The notes below the pieces were generated by a model. It worked only from the letters and a program-made list of their open reading frames with translations, searched no databases and was not told the DNA's origin. The position numbers and the translations under genes are program-made. 64,000 bases of DNA. Source: Massospora cicadina. Lineage: Eukaryota > Entomophthoromycota > Entomophthoromycetes > Entomophthorales > Entomophthoraceae. Location of the stretch: positions 1-64,000 of the forward strand of contig JAKSZP010009248.1 in assembly GCA_022478985.1 (NCBI GenBank). The letters run 5' to 3'. Numbering within the stretch: position 1 is the stretch's first letter; each line of letters begins with the position of its first letter. Below, piece by piece: positions 35,401 to 47,600 of this stretch.

Positions 35401-36720
35401 GTCATACAAGGATGAGTTAAGAAAACTTTGGATGGGATTAACAACCGCCAATAAGAACGCCTTAGATTCTACAGTAATTTAGAAAAAACTGCCTTGGAAG
35501 TGATAGTCACCAAGATTGAGTAAGGAGTCAAAGATGTCTCCATTTTTTGGCAATGAGTTACTAGGGAAGTAACGTCATTAAAGAAAAAGGAAGGAGATCT
35601 ACTTTGAGAAGCTTTAATTTTGAAAACTGAATTAAAAGTGGATTTCATTTGCTTACATTCATATAGCTCAGATATAGAGCATCTAGTGAAGCAAGTCAAA
35701 GAGTTGAAGGCTCATAGGTGCGAATGTGAACTCTATGCTGCAATTGACGCTGAAAAAAGGACTTTAAGAACTCCAGTTGGGAAGTCAACTATTCCAGAAA
35801 TATGCTGACCGCATTTGCAGTCATTTTAGAATAAACCCCAAAATCACTCCTCAAGTCAGTCAGTAGCTGAACCAAGAGTGGCAGCTAGAGAAACTTTGGA
35901 GGAATGTATAGCTACGCTTTAATTACTTGCATTTCATTGAGATAACGCCCCTACATTCTTCCAATTATTTGACATGACTAAGTTCAGATATGGTGATCAC
36001 TGAAAAGCTTGGATGGTGATGAACTATTTGGACACCAACTGTCAAAGCTTGGTGTTACATCATCTAGAGGGTGACAATTGGTCTTACTCAGAGGATAAAG
36101 CTGCCATCATGAAAAGAATTTGGAAGTCCCAAGCATATGTCAAAGTGCAAACAGGAACTTATGGGAATCCAATTTCAGAAGGATGAGTCCTTAGCGAAAT
36201 TCGCCGCCTAATTCTACCAAGAATCACATATTTTGGTCGGAGCAAAAGTAATGTATGACTTTGATGCACAGATAGCGTTACAAGCAGCCCTTCAGCCCTA
36301 TCTCAATTTACATCAAATGATGTCTTCCATGTTCGCAACCAAAATTACCACCTTGCAAATGGTGGATCATTTAAAGATATTAGGAGACACATTCAAGGCC
36401 CCTAATTGAAGCTTCAAGCTGAGTCCAGTTCTAAATTTAAATCCTACAAAGATGACTGAGAGCGCTAAGGAGTCCAACAACAAACAAAGCCAGGAAACAA
36501 GTCTGAGGAGTTCAAGAGGACAGACAAGAAGAACAAATACTGTCATCAGTGTGGAGGGAAGGGACACTTCGCTGCTCAATGCTTTAGAAAGAAGCCAGAG
36601 GGGCAGATCAATGTGTTCTAGGAAAAAGAGGCCAAACCTGCACATGAGTTGGGAAAAGGGCCTGCGGACTAGATGGGGAACAGTCTAGAGCTGCGGTTAA
36701 AGCCGTTCCCCTAATATCTC
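35401..36720 (+). pseudogene. Element F gag (broken)
   Basis: Opens MSYKDELRKLW at 35401, matching the Gag start of A at 4315. It passes the piece 35620-35808 and ends with a perfect CX2CX4HX4C knuckle, CHQCGGKGHFAAQC, at 36541-36582. The stretch between is broken by a dozen or so stops and shifts. The knuckle frame is preserved although an open frame over it (36452-36688) is in a different phase and is a shadow. Confidence 0.8.
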
Positions 36721-36729
36721 AAATAAAGG

Positions 36730-39700
36730 AATTGACATTAGTGATTTGTTTGTTGATGATAATGTGCAGGACTAACTTTATCAAGTGGTCAGTTTAGATG
36801 TCAACGCGGTAACCAGAACCAGAGAAAAGGGGATTGATCCTGAAATAATCAAGGAGGTCGCTCGCCCATATGTGAAACAACTAGAGGACAAGATTAGATC
36901 CTCAGAGAATCCAGAAGATTTGTTCAAGGACAGATTAGATGAGGTAAACCTACCTATCGCCCTTAGCGCAATTAAAAATCATTTTCTGATGTATTGGCAC
37001 AAATTATTCACACCCTTGATTCAGCAAATAATGCCACAATACACTCATTAAGCACCATTTTACAATACTCCAAGTGTACATATATTGATATACTGGTTAA
37101 TTGAGTACTGGTGCGGGTGATAGTTGACAGTAGAGCGCCCATCAACATTGTTTCGATCAAGCTGGTGAAGAAGATGAGAATCTCGCCTGATTTGGATCGT
37201 AAGAAAGAATATGGGACCGCCAGGCCAAATACAACCATCTTCTGTGGAGCGTATAGCGCTTTGCCACTCCAATTTGGATCTTTAGTGGTATCCGCAACTG
37301 CAATAGTTTTGTCCAGCCAAAGCTTCATAATCTGATCAGGACCAAGTTTCTAAAAAGTACGGAGTTAAATTTAAGTTCAAAGATAATAAGTTGATCATAT
37401 TGGGTCAGACGCTACCTCTAATGTATCAGAGAGATGGGGAAACTCCACTGACCAGGAGAAACAATTTCATCAATCTAATCTATAATGATAGTATTGTCCC
37501 AGTTTATTAATTGGTTGGGCAATATGAAGAGAAATGCTGACGGAAAATCTTGGAAAATCGGGGAATTCTGTTACAAATCAAGAATTTAAGGACCATACCA
37601 GGATTGCAGACCATAGTTAATATGAGTGTGACGTTGGAGATACCTGAGCTGTTGTATGGAGAGTTTAGTAGCCCCTGGAAGAAGTCCAGAGTAGAGCATT
37701 GGATGGCTTATGGAATAGTTATTCCGGGTCATGGTTTGAATTCAAGTTCTTTTGGCAAATTTGAGTAAAAAACTGATGAATGTTGAGAAGAATAAGATCA
37801 TTACGTTTGTCCATATGAACCTGACAGCAGAATTGAAGAAATTCCATAATTTTGGGACCCTCACTGAGATGGGATTACCGGCAGGGGTGACCAAGAGTAT
37901 CAATCTATTGGTTGATCAAGAGCAACTCACAGATCAGACGGAAAGACAGCAGGAAGAGGTGCTCAAACTATGTGAAAAGTATCAGGAAGTCTTTTCCCAG
38001 GACAATCACAATTTGGGATGTATGAGGGATTCTATCCATAAAGTTGACACTGAGGAAAATAGCCAATAAGGATGAGATGATTTGATGGTCAAAGGCTGCT
38101 GAGGTGGTAGTGGAAGATGAGATCAGCAAACTAGTAAAGCACAGGATTATTGTTCTGTCAACAATTTCCTGGGTGAGTCCATTCCTGACTGTGAAGAAGG
38201 ATGGCTCTAATTAGGTGGTGATTAATTTTTAGAAGCTGAATAAAATAATGAAGAAAGATTTGTATTTACTAACACAAACTGACAATGCATTAGATCGATT
38301 GGGAGAAGCAAAGTATTTCTCCACAATGGATCTGATATTGGGATATTGTCAAAGTGATTTTCCAATGAAAGACCAGGAGAAATGTGCGATTATCACTAAA
38401 CAGGGGCTGTATCAACCGACTAGGATGCCCCAAGGTCTTTGTAGTGCGTCTGCAACGTTCCAGAGAGCCATGGACGCTATATCATATGACTTGAGTTGTC
38501 ATATGTTCTGGTATACTTGGACGATATAATTGTGAGCAGTAGGACCTTTACTTACCATTTACACCACTTGGAAGAAGTCTTCAAGAGACTTTCCGTGGCT
38601 AACCTGAAGATTGAGCCAAGGAAATGCCAATTTTTTAGAAAGATTAAGAATATCTGGGGTTTGTGATCAACTCTAGTAGACTGCAGCTGCAATCCCAGAA
38701 GATTGAGGCCATAGAGAGGATGGCCATCCCAAGATGTGTCTGAATTATACAATTGTTCTTTGCAATGTTTGGATACTACTGAAGATTTTTACAGGATTTT
38801 ATGAGAATTTCTGAGCCCCTCTTTCAAAAGCTAAAGGATCTAAAAAAGGATTCATTTGGAGTGAAGAGGCCCAGAGTTCTTTCAATGAGTTACGCCAGTA
38901 TCTGATAGATTCTCCAAAATTAAAATTTCTGACTTTCAATTGAGAATTTATAATACAGACAGATGCTTTGTTAACAGCGATTGGCGCCATCCTGAGTCAA
39001 GTAGATGAGCTTGGGGATGAGCATCTGGTAGCTTATGTGAGCTGGACGCTATTAGCAGCAGAATGGAATTACACCGTTACTGAGTGTGAATGACTTACAG
39101 TGATTCACTCCAGTAAACAGTTTAAGGTGTATATTCATGGAATAAATTTTAAATTGGTGATTGACTACTCCTCGCTGTGTTGGCCAAATAATCTAAGAGA
39201 ACCAGAAGGACTTCTGGCCCAATAGGCATTGAAGCTACAGGTTTACAAATCATGATATAGTTCACTGAGTGGGAGCTTCTCACCAGAATTCAGAAAGCTT
39301 ATTGAGGTTACCAATGGTCCAAGTTGCATACCAACAATCTGATGAGCTGTTCCAGAAAATGTTTGATGGTGAGATCAGGAATGAGCCCCTAAGAAATCCA
39401 AGGTGCACTTTGGAAAGTGATGAAAAACACTGAGACCAAGGATGGACAAGTGTCTAATACAATCAATATAAAACAATTATTATTCTCAAGACCTTCAGAA
39501 CAAGTGGCAATCGTTCAAGCCACGCATAAGGTTGTCAGTCATGAAGGTTTGAGGAAGACGACTAACCACATTTACCAGTACTATTACTGGTAGTCTATCA
39601 ACTATTTTAAGCCATTTATCTAGCTTGCTGTGTGGAGTGATAGTTGCACAAGCCTCACAAGAACATGACTGGATATTGCCTGGTCCACCCTGGATTTTCC

Positions 39701-40380
39701 TGGCATATGGTGTTCATTGATGTGATGGGACCACTGACCGTGAGTACAGGGCAAATCAAATATATCATAGTTGCAATTGACCATTTGACAAGATGGGTCA
39801 AGACAAAGGCTCTGGCAAAAGTGGATGCTACAAGAACCGCAAGGTTTATCCTGGATCAAGTTGTATACCACCATGGATTCCTGCAAGTCTTGTTAAGCAA
39901 CAATGGAACAAATTTCACATCACACATGATCTAAGGTTGAATGAGATAATGGGGACTGAGGAGTTGTGTCAGTACCATACTGGCCAGAGATGAACGTACT
40001 GGTAGAATGAGGCAATGGAACGCTGGCTGTGACGCTGAGGAAGCTGTCACTGGGAGAGCTTTGCATGGTGAACATACCTCAGTTCAGTGATATTTGCATA
40101 GAATATCAGTCACCACATGGCAATGTGAACAACGCCATCTAAAAATATTGTATGGAAGGAAGGCTGCATTACTGTCAATTCTATATTTGATGTGTGAACC
40201 AACATTGGGGATGGGTGCTGAGCAGTGCTTGCTCCAACTTTTGAACATCCTGATTGAGATGCAATTTCAAGCATTTGATATGACCTTGAAGAAGAAAATC
40301 AAGGCCAATGTGATGACAATAAGAACTGATTGGCATTATCAGAATACCAAGTAGGCAATAAAGTTTCATATTGTGACATG
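36730..40380 (+). pseudogene. Element F pol: protease, RT, RNase H, integrase (broken)
   Basis: Protease near 37110-37150 reads VIVDSRAPIN; the DSG of copy A is DSR here. RT at 38095-38755 has FSTMDLILGYCQ (38320s), QPTRMPQGLC and YLDDIIV (about 38511-38531, after a frameshift). RNase H at about 38800-39250 keeps QTDALLTAIGAILSQ. The integrase piece 39644-39934 keeps FIDVMGPL and IDHLTRWVKTKAL, but its second Asp is Asn (LSNNGTNFTS). Changed active sites and stops show a dead copy. Domain edges are approximate. Confidence 0.85.
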
Positions 40381-40550
40381 CAAGTTTTGGAAGAAGAAAC
40401 AAGTTAGATGCGTTGTGGTCTGGTCCATTCAATACTATCACTAAGGCAGTGATGGATGCTTATCCCATCAAGAACCTCTTGGATGGAAGGATTGTGAATT
40501 GAGTCCATGCTATTTATTTTAAAGCGTGAATCAATAAAAAAATAATAAGA

Positions 40551-40760
40551 GTGTTCCAAAAAGGACCGCTGAACCATTGAGATGGTTATGTCCTGACATT
40601 TTTGGTTAAGTCCTAAAAAAGACCTCTGAACCAATATAAATGGTTAAGTCTGAAAATAAGACATCTGAACCATGTAAACTGGTAGGTCAGAGTATACCTG
40701 GGAACCAGTTTGGGAGAATAATAAAAAAGATTGACCGCTGAACTGAGAAAAGGTCATGTC
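40551..40760 (+). repeat. Array of ~38-bp repeats with small hairpins
   Basis: Units of the form GTCCTAAAAAAGACCTCTGAACCA-N-TGGTTAA recur near 40551, 40610, 40648 and 40690, with a last form near 40735. Each carries an AACCA...TGGTT stem with a 5-8 base loop. Confidence 0.7.
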
Positions 40761-42572
40761 CCATAAAGACAAGAAAAAAAATTAAAGATTGATAAAAATA
40801 AAAGGAAAAAATAAAACACATAAAAGTCATATTTTTTATAATTTTTTATAGTTTATCCTCAACTTGTCAAATCTGCCTATGTCGCATCTTAAGAGGGAGG
40901 ATGTATTACAGTAGGAGTGAATAAACAATCGAAATCTATTTGAGATCAGATGCTAGCAAGGGCTAGACATACCTGAGGCCAAGTTTGTTGAGTGGAGGCT
41001 GATCCCTGAGAGAACGTGACAAAGGGAAGAGAAATGGAAATGTCAGTACTTGCTAATCATGATACCCCAGATTGGGGAGGAAAGCAAAAGAACAAGAAGA
41101 GGCAGTCAGCAAATAACCCCAAGTAATCCTGATATAGCACTGGAGCCAGAAGATTGGTCTTGAGCGCTTGCTGATGGTCTTCATAAAGAAAATTGGACAT
41201 ATGAGCCCCATTGTGCAAGGGATACTAGGCTGGGGTTGCCAAATCATGCCATATTAAAGCTATAAGGGGGAGGTACCAGAGAAACACCAGATATGAGATA
41301 GTCATGAGAGGAGCGGATGGCATCCTGAATACAACAACTATGATCCTCTTGAATTTAAAAACAGAATGACCAATGGAATCCAGAGGAGGATGGAAGCTTT
41401 ATGGCCTAACTTCAAAGAACTTGGCCTGCAAAACAAAGGGCATAGGCTGCAATGTCTTGATCTAGGATGTTTGTGAGATCTGAGGGGTTGAGAGATATGA
41501 AAAGAGCCTTATTCATTCAGGTTCTCAATTCTAGGTAGGGGAGCTTAAAATGTTCACAATTTCTGATGGCCAGTTTAATTGAAAGGCCAGATGGTTTATA
41601 AAATTGCTAAGTCAAAAGAGGAACTCCAGAATCAAGTTAGATATGGCAAGAGATAATTGATTAATATTGATTGGCATTGCTTCAAGGGGATTGATGGCAA
41701 TAGTAGGAGTATCAGCGAAAGGAGCTTAATTTAGGAGACTATCAAAATCCAATTTGGGAATGGACAACAGAGGGAGAATTGGCTGCAAGTCAATTGATAT
41801 GGTCGCTACTCTGGTTTAGTTGGGTTGAATACCATTTCTGGTAGTTATACAGAAGGACTGTCTACGGGTGCTTGACTGATATTATGAGTTCTAGGGGAAC
41901 CATAGAAGAGATTTATTTGTGCAGATTGACTCATCAATCGGAAGAGCCAAGAATTTTTATCAGAAAGACTGTTGAGCAATTGCAGGTATCAAGTATCTGA
42001 ATTTGACATATGAGCTGGATGAGAGGGGGATGTCAGACTTTTATAATATTTAACTTTATTCACTTTAGTATTAATTAAGCTCTAATTTTGGAGTAATTAA
42101 TCTTAAAATTAATGATATAAGCTTTCAGAAAAAAAGTTAAGAATGATATGTGCAATAAAAGTTATTATGAGAAAATAACAAAAGTGAATATAGTTGAGCA
42201 TACTTAATTTTGCCACAAGACAAACATCAATGGCAGAAACTCCTGTCAAGGACAAGGAGAGAGATCAGGAAAACAAGGATGCCAGACCAAGATCCTGCAT
42301 ATGATAATGGGTCATATGCTCTGAACATGGAAAAATTGGCTTTTTGGGACTAACATCATTACAAGTAAATCAATCAGCTAAGCACAACAGTGGGTCATGA
42401 GGACCATTCTCTGAGGAGGCAGTAGTGAGGAGAAAAGGAAGAGAACCATATGCCAAGGTTGTCCTGAGCATCATTGAGTGCAAATCGGCTGTGCTTCACA
42501 AGAAACCAAGAAAGATTCAGCCTGTTCCAAGGCAGCATTCTCGTGTCCCAATCCTATTTTTGCTGGAAATCT

Positions 42573-42588
42573 AAGTAAGAGGGGGATA
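42573..42588 (+). other. Polypurine tract of element F
   Basis: AAGTAAGAGGGGGATA directly before the 3' LTR start (TGTTGG at 42589), where plus-strand DNA synthesis would be primed. Confidence 0.75.
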
Positions 42589-42662
42589 TGTTGGTATTTT
42601 TTCCCACCTTTCTAGCTGCCTAGATTACCATGAGTTGCAAGAGGATAATTTCCTATAGTGAG

Positions 42663-44022
42663 TGTTAGAATTTTAACCAGGTGATATTCTTCACATATTA
42701 ACAAAATTAGTATAATAATCAATCAAGGATGATTGCCAATTAGTTTGCTAATTTTGATTCATTATTTAATTATAATACCCCAATTTGTGCTCCCCATTTG
42801 GTTGAGTTGAGCTGTCTTGATCTGCAGGATCAAGAAAGTATCAGGCATCATCCCTGATAGGAAATTGGTGGATCTCAACACCAACAGCTGAGGCTGAGGA
42901 TGTTGAGATAATCATTATTATCAATTAAGATGACAAATTGCTTAAATTCGATGTCAAAAAATATCAGGAAATGATCCAGATAGAGTTTTCAGTCAATTTT
43001 GACACTGGCGACTTATGCCAATGATATTGAAGTAATGAATACTAATTGTTTAAATTTGGCAGGATTTTATTCTAACACCAACTCCATATGAAAATGATTG
43101 TGGGATTTCTGGAAGAAAGTCAAATCTCGGAGTACCATTGACTTATGCCAAGGATGCCAAACCATTTAATATATTAAATAAATTCAAATCGCATTTTGAC
43201 TTTGTGAGAGTATTGGGTGGAATCCCTGACAGTATTTTGGTTTAATTTTGACATCAGCAACTTATGCCAAGGATGTCAATATATTTATGCAATTCAATTA
43301 TGACAAATATGAAGAGAATTGCCAGTGATAGTGCCAATGAATGCTAAGAGAGATAATCGCCAGTGAGAGTGCTGATGAATGCTAAGAGAGATAATTGCCA
43401 GTGAGAGTGCTGATGAATGCTAATCAGGGAGAATTGCCAGTGAGAGTGCTGGCAATGCTAGCAATGAATGCCAATGACATGGATAGGCAAGAAATGCCTA
43501 TAAATAGTTTTATCTCTCTCTTAATAAAAATATCTTCCAATCTTCTAATATTTAAATCAAATCTTTATTTTATTTAAATAATTATGGATACCTACCTCTG
43601 CCAGTTTTAAAGTGGATGTAGTTCAGCTTGGCTGTTGGAGGAGGACCAGAAAATCCCCAGAGGTTAAGTGCTGGGTGAACACACCTGGAGTGGTCAGCGC
43701 AACCAACTCCCAACCTGGAATTAAAGATCAACCATGTGAACTAGCCCAATCAGTGGAGCCAGCGATGGTCAAGTTGGAATTAGCCATGAGGTGGAGGAGC
43801 AAGGGGTCAGATTGCCCAGGATGGGGGTGAATCACTGGTGAACACCAAGAGGGGTTAATCTGCTAAGGTGAAGTTGGTGTCCAGCTGGATTGGGGAATTG
43901 CCTGTGGCCCTGTAAGGAAAGATCACCAATGATGTGAAAAAGCAAGGGCCATCAGTCTTCATACTGTTTGGCCTGGCACACTAATGGATTCACCTATTAT
44001 TAAGAATAAAAAATTCTCAACA
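42663..44022. repeat. Solo LTR nested in the F 3' LTR
   Basis: 1360 bp, ends TGTTAGAATT and AATTCTCAACA, nearly complementary. Flanks are gtgag (42658-42662) and gcaag (44023-44027). No other copy is in the window. The interior holds two repeat arrays: a GACTTATGCCAAGGATG block at about 43011, 43141 and 43259, and the 38-bp array at 43321-43470. No believable coding sequence is seen; the frame 43612-43830 has no recognisable content. Confidence 0.82.
43321..43470. repeat. 38-bp tandem repeat, about four units
   Basis: Units at 43321, 43359, 43397 and 43436 open GCCAGTGAGAGTGCTGATGA and continue ATGCTAAGAGAGATAATT. Units 1 and 2 are 38 bp, unit 3 is 39 bp and unit 4 diverges. Confidence 0.85.
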
Positions 44023-45048
44023 GCAAGTGAATTGGATATTGGTTGACCCAAATTTTGGGTTAATAATGTTTGGGGGATTTTAGGTAATTCTCCTGGTTCA
44101 GATCCTTTGGGGATTAATCTGGGTGAATGCTTAAGATCTCGTTGGGCAAAGTTGCTGATGAAATGGGGGCATTTGATAGTTGATTGATGATTAACTATCA
44201 GGTGTACTGATTGAGAATAGTTAAATTAAATCACCAAATGATTAAAATTTAATTAGCAGTTGTGAGGTGAGTGATGCCACCTGCAACTAGCAAATCAATC
44301 TGTTGGTTTGTGAACTACCATAATGGGTAAAGAGTTCCATTACCTAAGCCCGTCATTAGCCAAATATGGTTGGTTCACTGTGGTCAAACAGGAAACGTTT
44401 GTGACACATTTTCTGGCTCTTTCCATTTTAGGTCTTGAGGATGTCTGATGGGGGAATCCTAACCAGATGGTGAATACCATCACTGGTGAGACATTGGAGG
44501 TAAGTTCATTGGCAATGGCTGCTGTTTCATGGCTGAGGTGCCAACTGAGGGTTGGGCGCCAAATTCACTCTATAAATTTTCTAGCAATTCACATTGATTA
44601 AAAAGATCAACATTGTTCTAAGTTCTATTCATCTTCAGTAAATTTCTATTGTTGTATGAAATAATTAGGGACTCTTTTGTCATATAAAGAGTAAGAATTG
44701 AGGATCCTTAGAAGAGAAGCTGAACTTAGAAGGGAATCTCCGCAGACTTAGCATGATGAGAATATAGGCTGTAACCTTCTAGATCTGAGAGTAAATCAAG
44801 TTAGGCGGATAGGGGAAGAAGTCACTATAGTTGACATCAACATATTTTGTGGAGAAGTACAGGTCTAGCATTGGACCATAACAGATTTATCTATTCAACT
44901 ATGGATAATAATTGTCATAATATTATCAATAAAATATCAACTACTATCAACCAACACAAATTGTGCACATTTTGAACCTGTACAGTTAACTTTTGGGGAA
45001 CTATCAGTCTTTAACATCGTTGAAAGGTTCCCAACTTTTAACAGGAGC

Positions 45049-47600
45049 ATAGTAGTACAGTAGGGCATGGTGGTCTGTATAACCGCAGAATGGTTGGGAA
45101 GGGCCATGTAAATGACGCCAATATGCAAGCGCCTCCACCACCGCCAATAACTCTTTGTCATAGCCAGAAATCAGATAACCACATAATCTAACCTTTTAAT
45201 TGATTGATAGATTTGATGATTAAGTTATAATCATATAGGATTGTCAACTGCGGCCAATTTTTGGGATTGTTGTTGGGCATCATCCACAATGTATTTGAGG
45301 CCGCCAACTAATGATTATTGTCAGACATCATCCCTGATTAAATCAAGCAATTTAATATGGGAATAACACCTTATAGTCAAATTGTAGGGAATCATTCAGA
45401 GCGGAATGAATTGGAGTCATTGGAAACTACCAAAAATTCAAATGCTGGAGGAAGAGTAGAATTGTCATTGGCTGAAACAATTGGTTTTAAGTCCTTAGTA
45501 CCAATTTTTTGATCACCAAATACCTGAGGATTACGCTGCCTAAGAAACTCAAGGCAACGGTACCCAATGAGATTTGGTGCCTAACACTGAGGGTCAAACC
45601 AGTATAGGAGCAAAAATAATTCCCAGCGGACAGCTGAAAAGTTGTGTGCCAATTCTAACTATAAAAACCCTAACTTATTCCCTAATAAAATTAGATTAAA
45701 ACTTGATATCAACTAAGTTGTTTTAACACTGGGTTGTTTTAACATTACTCTTAAGAGAAGAGTGCAAGGATCAGACATTCTTAGGTTGGTTTTAACAGAA
45801 TCTCCGCCTGGCTCTGCGAGAAGGGAATTAGGAAATTGTTCCCTACCACTACAAGGATATCCCAAGACAAAGAAGCACCAGTTTAGCGTTGGACTTTTCA
45901 CTTAACGTGGCTTTTGGTCAATCAACAACAATAATAGTCTTTATACTATTATTGCCCCAGTCTATCAAATCAATCAAATTTTTAATGTAAGGATCCATGA
46001 ATCTGTGCAGTTGAAGTCTAGGGAAAGAATTGAGCAACTTACCATCCAAGCCCAAGATTTTAACTGTCATAAAATGACATAGTTTAACTCATGCAGGACA
46101 AAATCTATAAAGATATCCCGCAGGATGCTCTCTTCCATCTTTGCCCACTTGTAGCAAGGCTGCCACTATTGCAAAGTTGGAGGCATCAGTAGCCACAATG
46201 AACTCTTTTTAGGGTCCACATGGCGAAGGACTAATGTAGATAGCAGGGTGCACTTTACCACTTGGAAGGTATCCTACAGAACAGAGGACCATTGGAGAAC
46301 CTTGTCTCCACTGGCCTTATACAAGGGCGCGGCTACCTCAGAAAGATTGGGTGTGAACTTCTTGAGTTCTGTACACGTCCCCAAAAAATTCCTCAATTCC
46401 TTGACTGAAGTCAGGGTGGGCCACTTGTGGATTGCCTTCTCATTGTCTGGAGTTATCATGTGGCCTTGGTCAAACACAACGTTGCCCAGAAAGGTGACCT
46501 GGGACTTAAAGATCTCACAAACTGATCTTCAGCGTCAGGTTGGTGCCCTCAAATGCTCCATCACCTGCCACATTTAGATTGCATGAATGCTTGATCAGGA
46601 GAGAACACCAGAATATCATCCATGTAAGCCACCACGCATAAACCAGAAGATCCCCCAAAGCTTCATCTATACAACGTTGGAAAACAGCTGGTGCATTTTT
46701 AAGCCCAAAAGGAATGACACAAAACTGGAAGATATCCTTTCTAGTTTGGAATGAGGTAAGCCATTACTGCCCCTTCTTGATACAGATCTGATAAAAGCAT
46801 TAAAGCAATCCAGTTTGGAGAAGACTTTAGCCTTCTCCATATAGCAAGAGATTTGTGAATCCACAAGGATAGGATGTAGATCTGGAACCATGGCATTGTT
46901 CAAGTTCCCATAGTCTACGCATGGGCATAAAGTACCATCTGCTTTATCCACAAAGAGAAGTGGAGAGCATACCGGAGAGGTACGCTCAAATATAGAACCC
47001 TAAGCTAATTTCTCCTTAATCCATACATCCAAGGCTGCTTCCTCCCATAAAGTCAAAGGGTAAATGGGAGAAGAAATGTTCATTAAATCAACTGTATTTT
47101 GAACTCACAATCAAACTTGGAGTGAGCTGGTAGCACACTGGCAGTAGCTGTATTAAAAAAAGATTACAACCCTTCCAAACAGGAAGGTAGGGGTACCTCC
47201 AATGCGGGCTTCATCAAGGGTGCAAGGCTGAGAGAATGTACCTTTGGCCACTGGTGAGAACTACACTGAGTGTCAGCCTCAGACAAGGGGACAATAAATT
47301 TCTGACCATTCTTCAGAGATAACGCTAAGCTATTAGCTTTCAGATTAGTTTTGGAGCAAATTTGCGCCACCACTCCACTCCCATAATAATTGGCACAAGC
47401 GATTTTTGACTTTTAAAAGTGGGCAGCCAAATGGTACTTGCCAACTTGATAATCCACCACAACTGACCCTTCAGCATAGCCTACCTTGGTAGGCCCCTCC
47501 AATAACCATACCACAAGGCAAGTAGTTCAACCCAAGGTAGCTAGGTATTGATCAATAAAATTCTCAGAGGCTCCTGTATCCAACAAGTAGTTGTGCTGAT
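45049..47600 (-). pseudogene. Element G protease, RT and first part of RNase H (broken)
   Basis: Protease: LLDTGASENFID, triad intact at 47566-47580. RT: CVDYGNLNNAMVPDLHPI and AKVFSKLDCFNAF (46667-46951), then VVAYMDDILVFS with YMDD intact at 46615-46626, and the thumb KELRNFLGTCTELKKF (46274-46477). RNase H: FIVATDASNFAIVAAL near 46165-46200. After the insertion at 45163-46064 it resumes with YDKELLAVVEALAYWRHLHG and CGYTDHHALLYY down to 45049, where F interrupts it. The continuation is at 34235. Catalytic motifs survive better than in C or F, but the frames are broken. Confidence 0.85.
45163..46064 (+). repeat. Insertion in the G RNase H, probably a solo LTR related to the A/F family
   Basis: RNase H coding stops and resumes across a duplicated TGTCATA (45156-45162 and 46065-46071), so about 0.9 kb was inserted. 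Its right half resembles the right half of the F LTR: AGCGTTGG..., ATAATAGT-TATACTATTAT, and GAATCTGTGCAGTT against GAACCTGTAGAGTT. The terminal bases are too eroded to show TG...CA. No gene inside; the open frame 45713-45901 (minus) is not recognised. Confidence 0.65.

Larger units (their letters stand above)
40381..42588 (+). other. Long 3' non-coding part of element F
   Basis: About 2.2 kb between integrase and 3' LTR with no open frame over about 60 codons and no domain I recognise. It holds the hairpin repeat array at 40551-40760. A purine tract followed by TGTATTACAG at about 40889-40905 mimics a PPT-LTR junction. An AT-rich stretch at 42050-42205 has short inverted ends (TTATTCACTTT / AAAGTGAATA). 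Matching sequence in A would lie off the window. Confidence 0.6.
34241..45043 (+). mobile_element. Ty3/gypsy element F (family of A), inserted in element G
   Basis: LTRs 34241-35351 and 42589-45043 (the latter split) enclose primer site, gag, protease, RT, RNase H, integrase and a long 3' non-coding stretch. Target duplication is GGGGC (34236-34240) and GGAGC (45044-45048), one mismatch. It lies opposite in direction to its host G. Without the LTR nested in its 3' LTR it is about 9.4 kb. Stops and shifts run through all frames. Confidence 0.9.
42589..45043 (+). repeat. 3' LTR of element F, split by a solo LTR
   Basis: Starts TGTTGGTATTTTTTCCC and ends ACTTTTAACA. The match to the 5' LTR breaks at 42658 and resumes at 44023 (GCAAGTGAATTGGATAT against GCAAGTAAATTGGATAT). 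Its own length without the insertion is about 1.09 kb. Confidence 0.88.

Noticed and set aside
40889..40905. Second LTR start in F (AGAGGGAGGATGTATTACAG)
   Set aside because: It looks like a PPT-LTR junction, but no matching LTR copy or end was found; the true 3' LTR start at 42589 aligns to the 5' LTR.
43321..43470. CRISPR-like array
   Set aside because: Units are contiguous with no unique spacers and lie inside an LTR in a eukaryotic genome.
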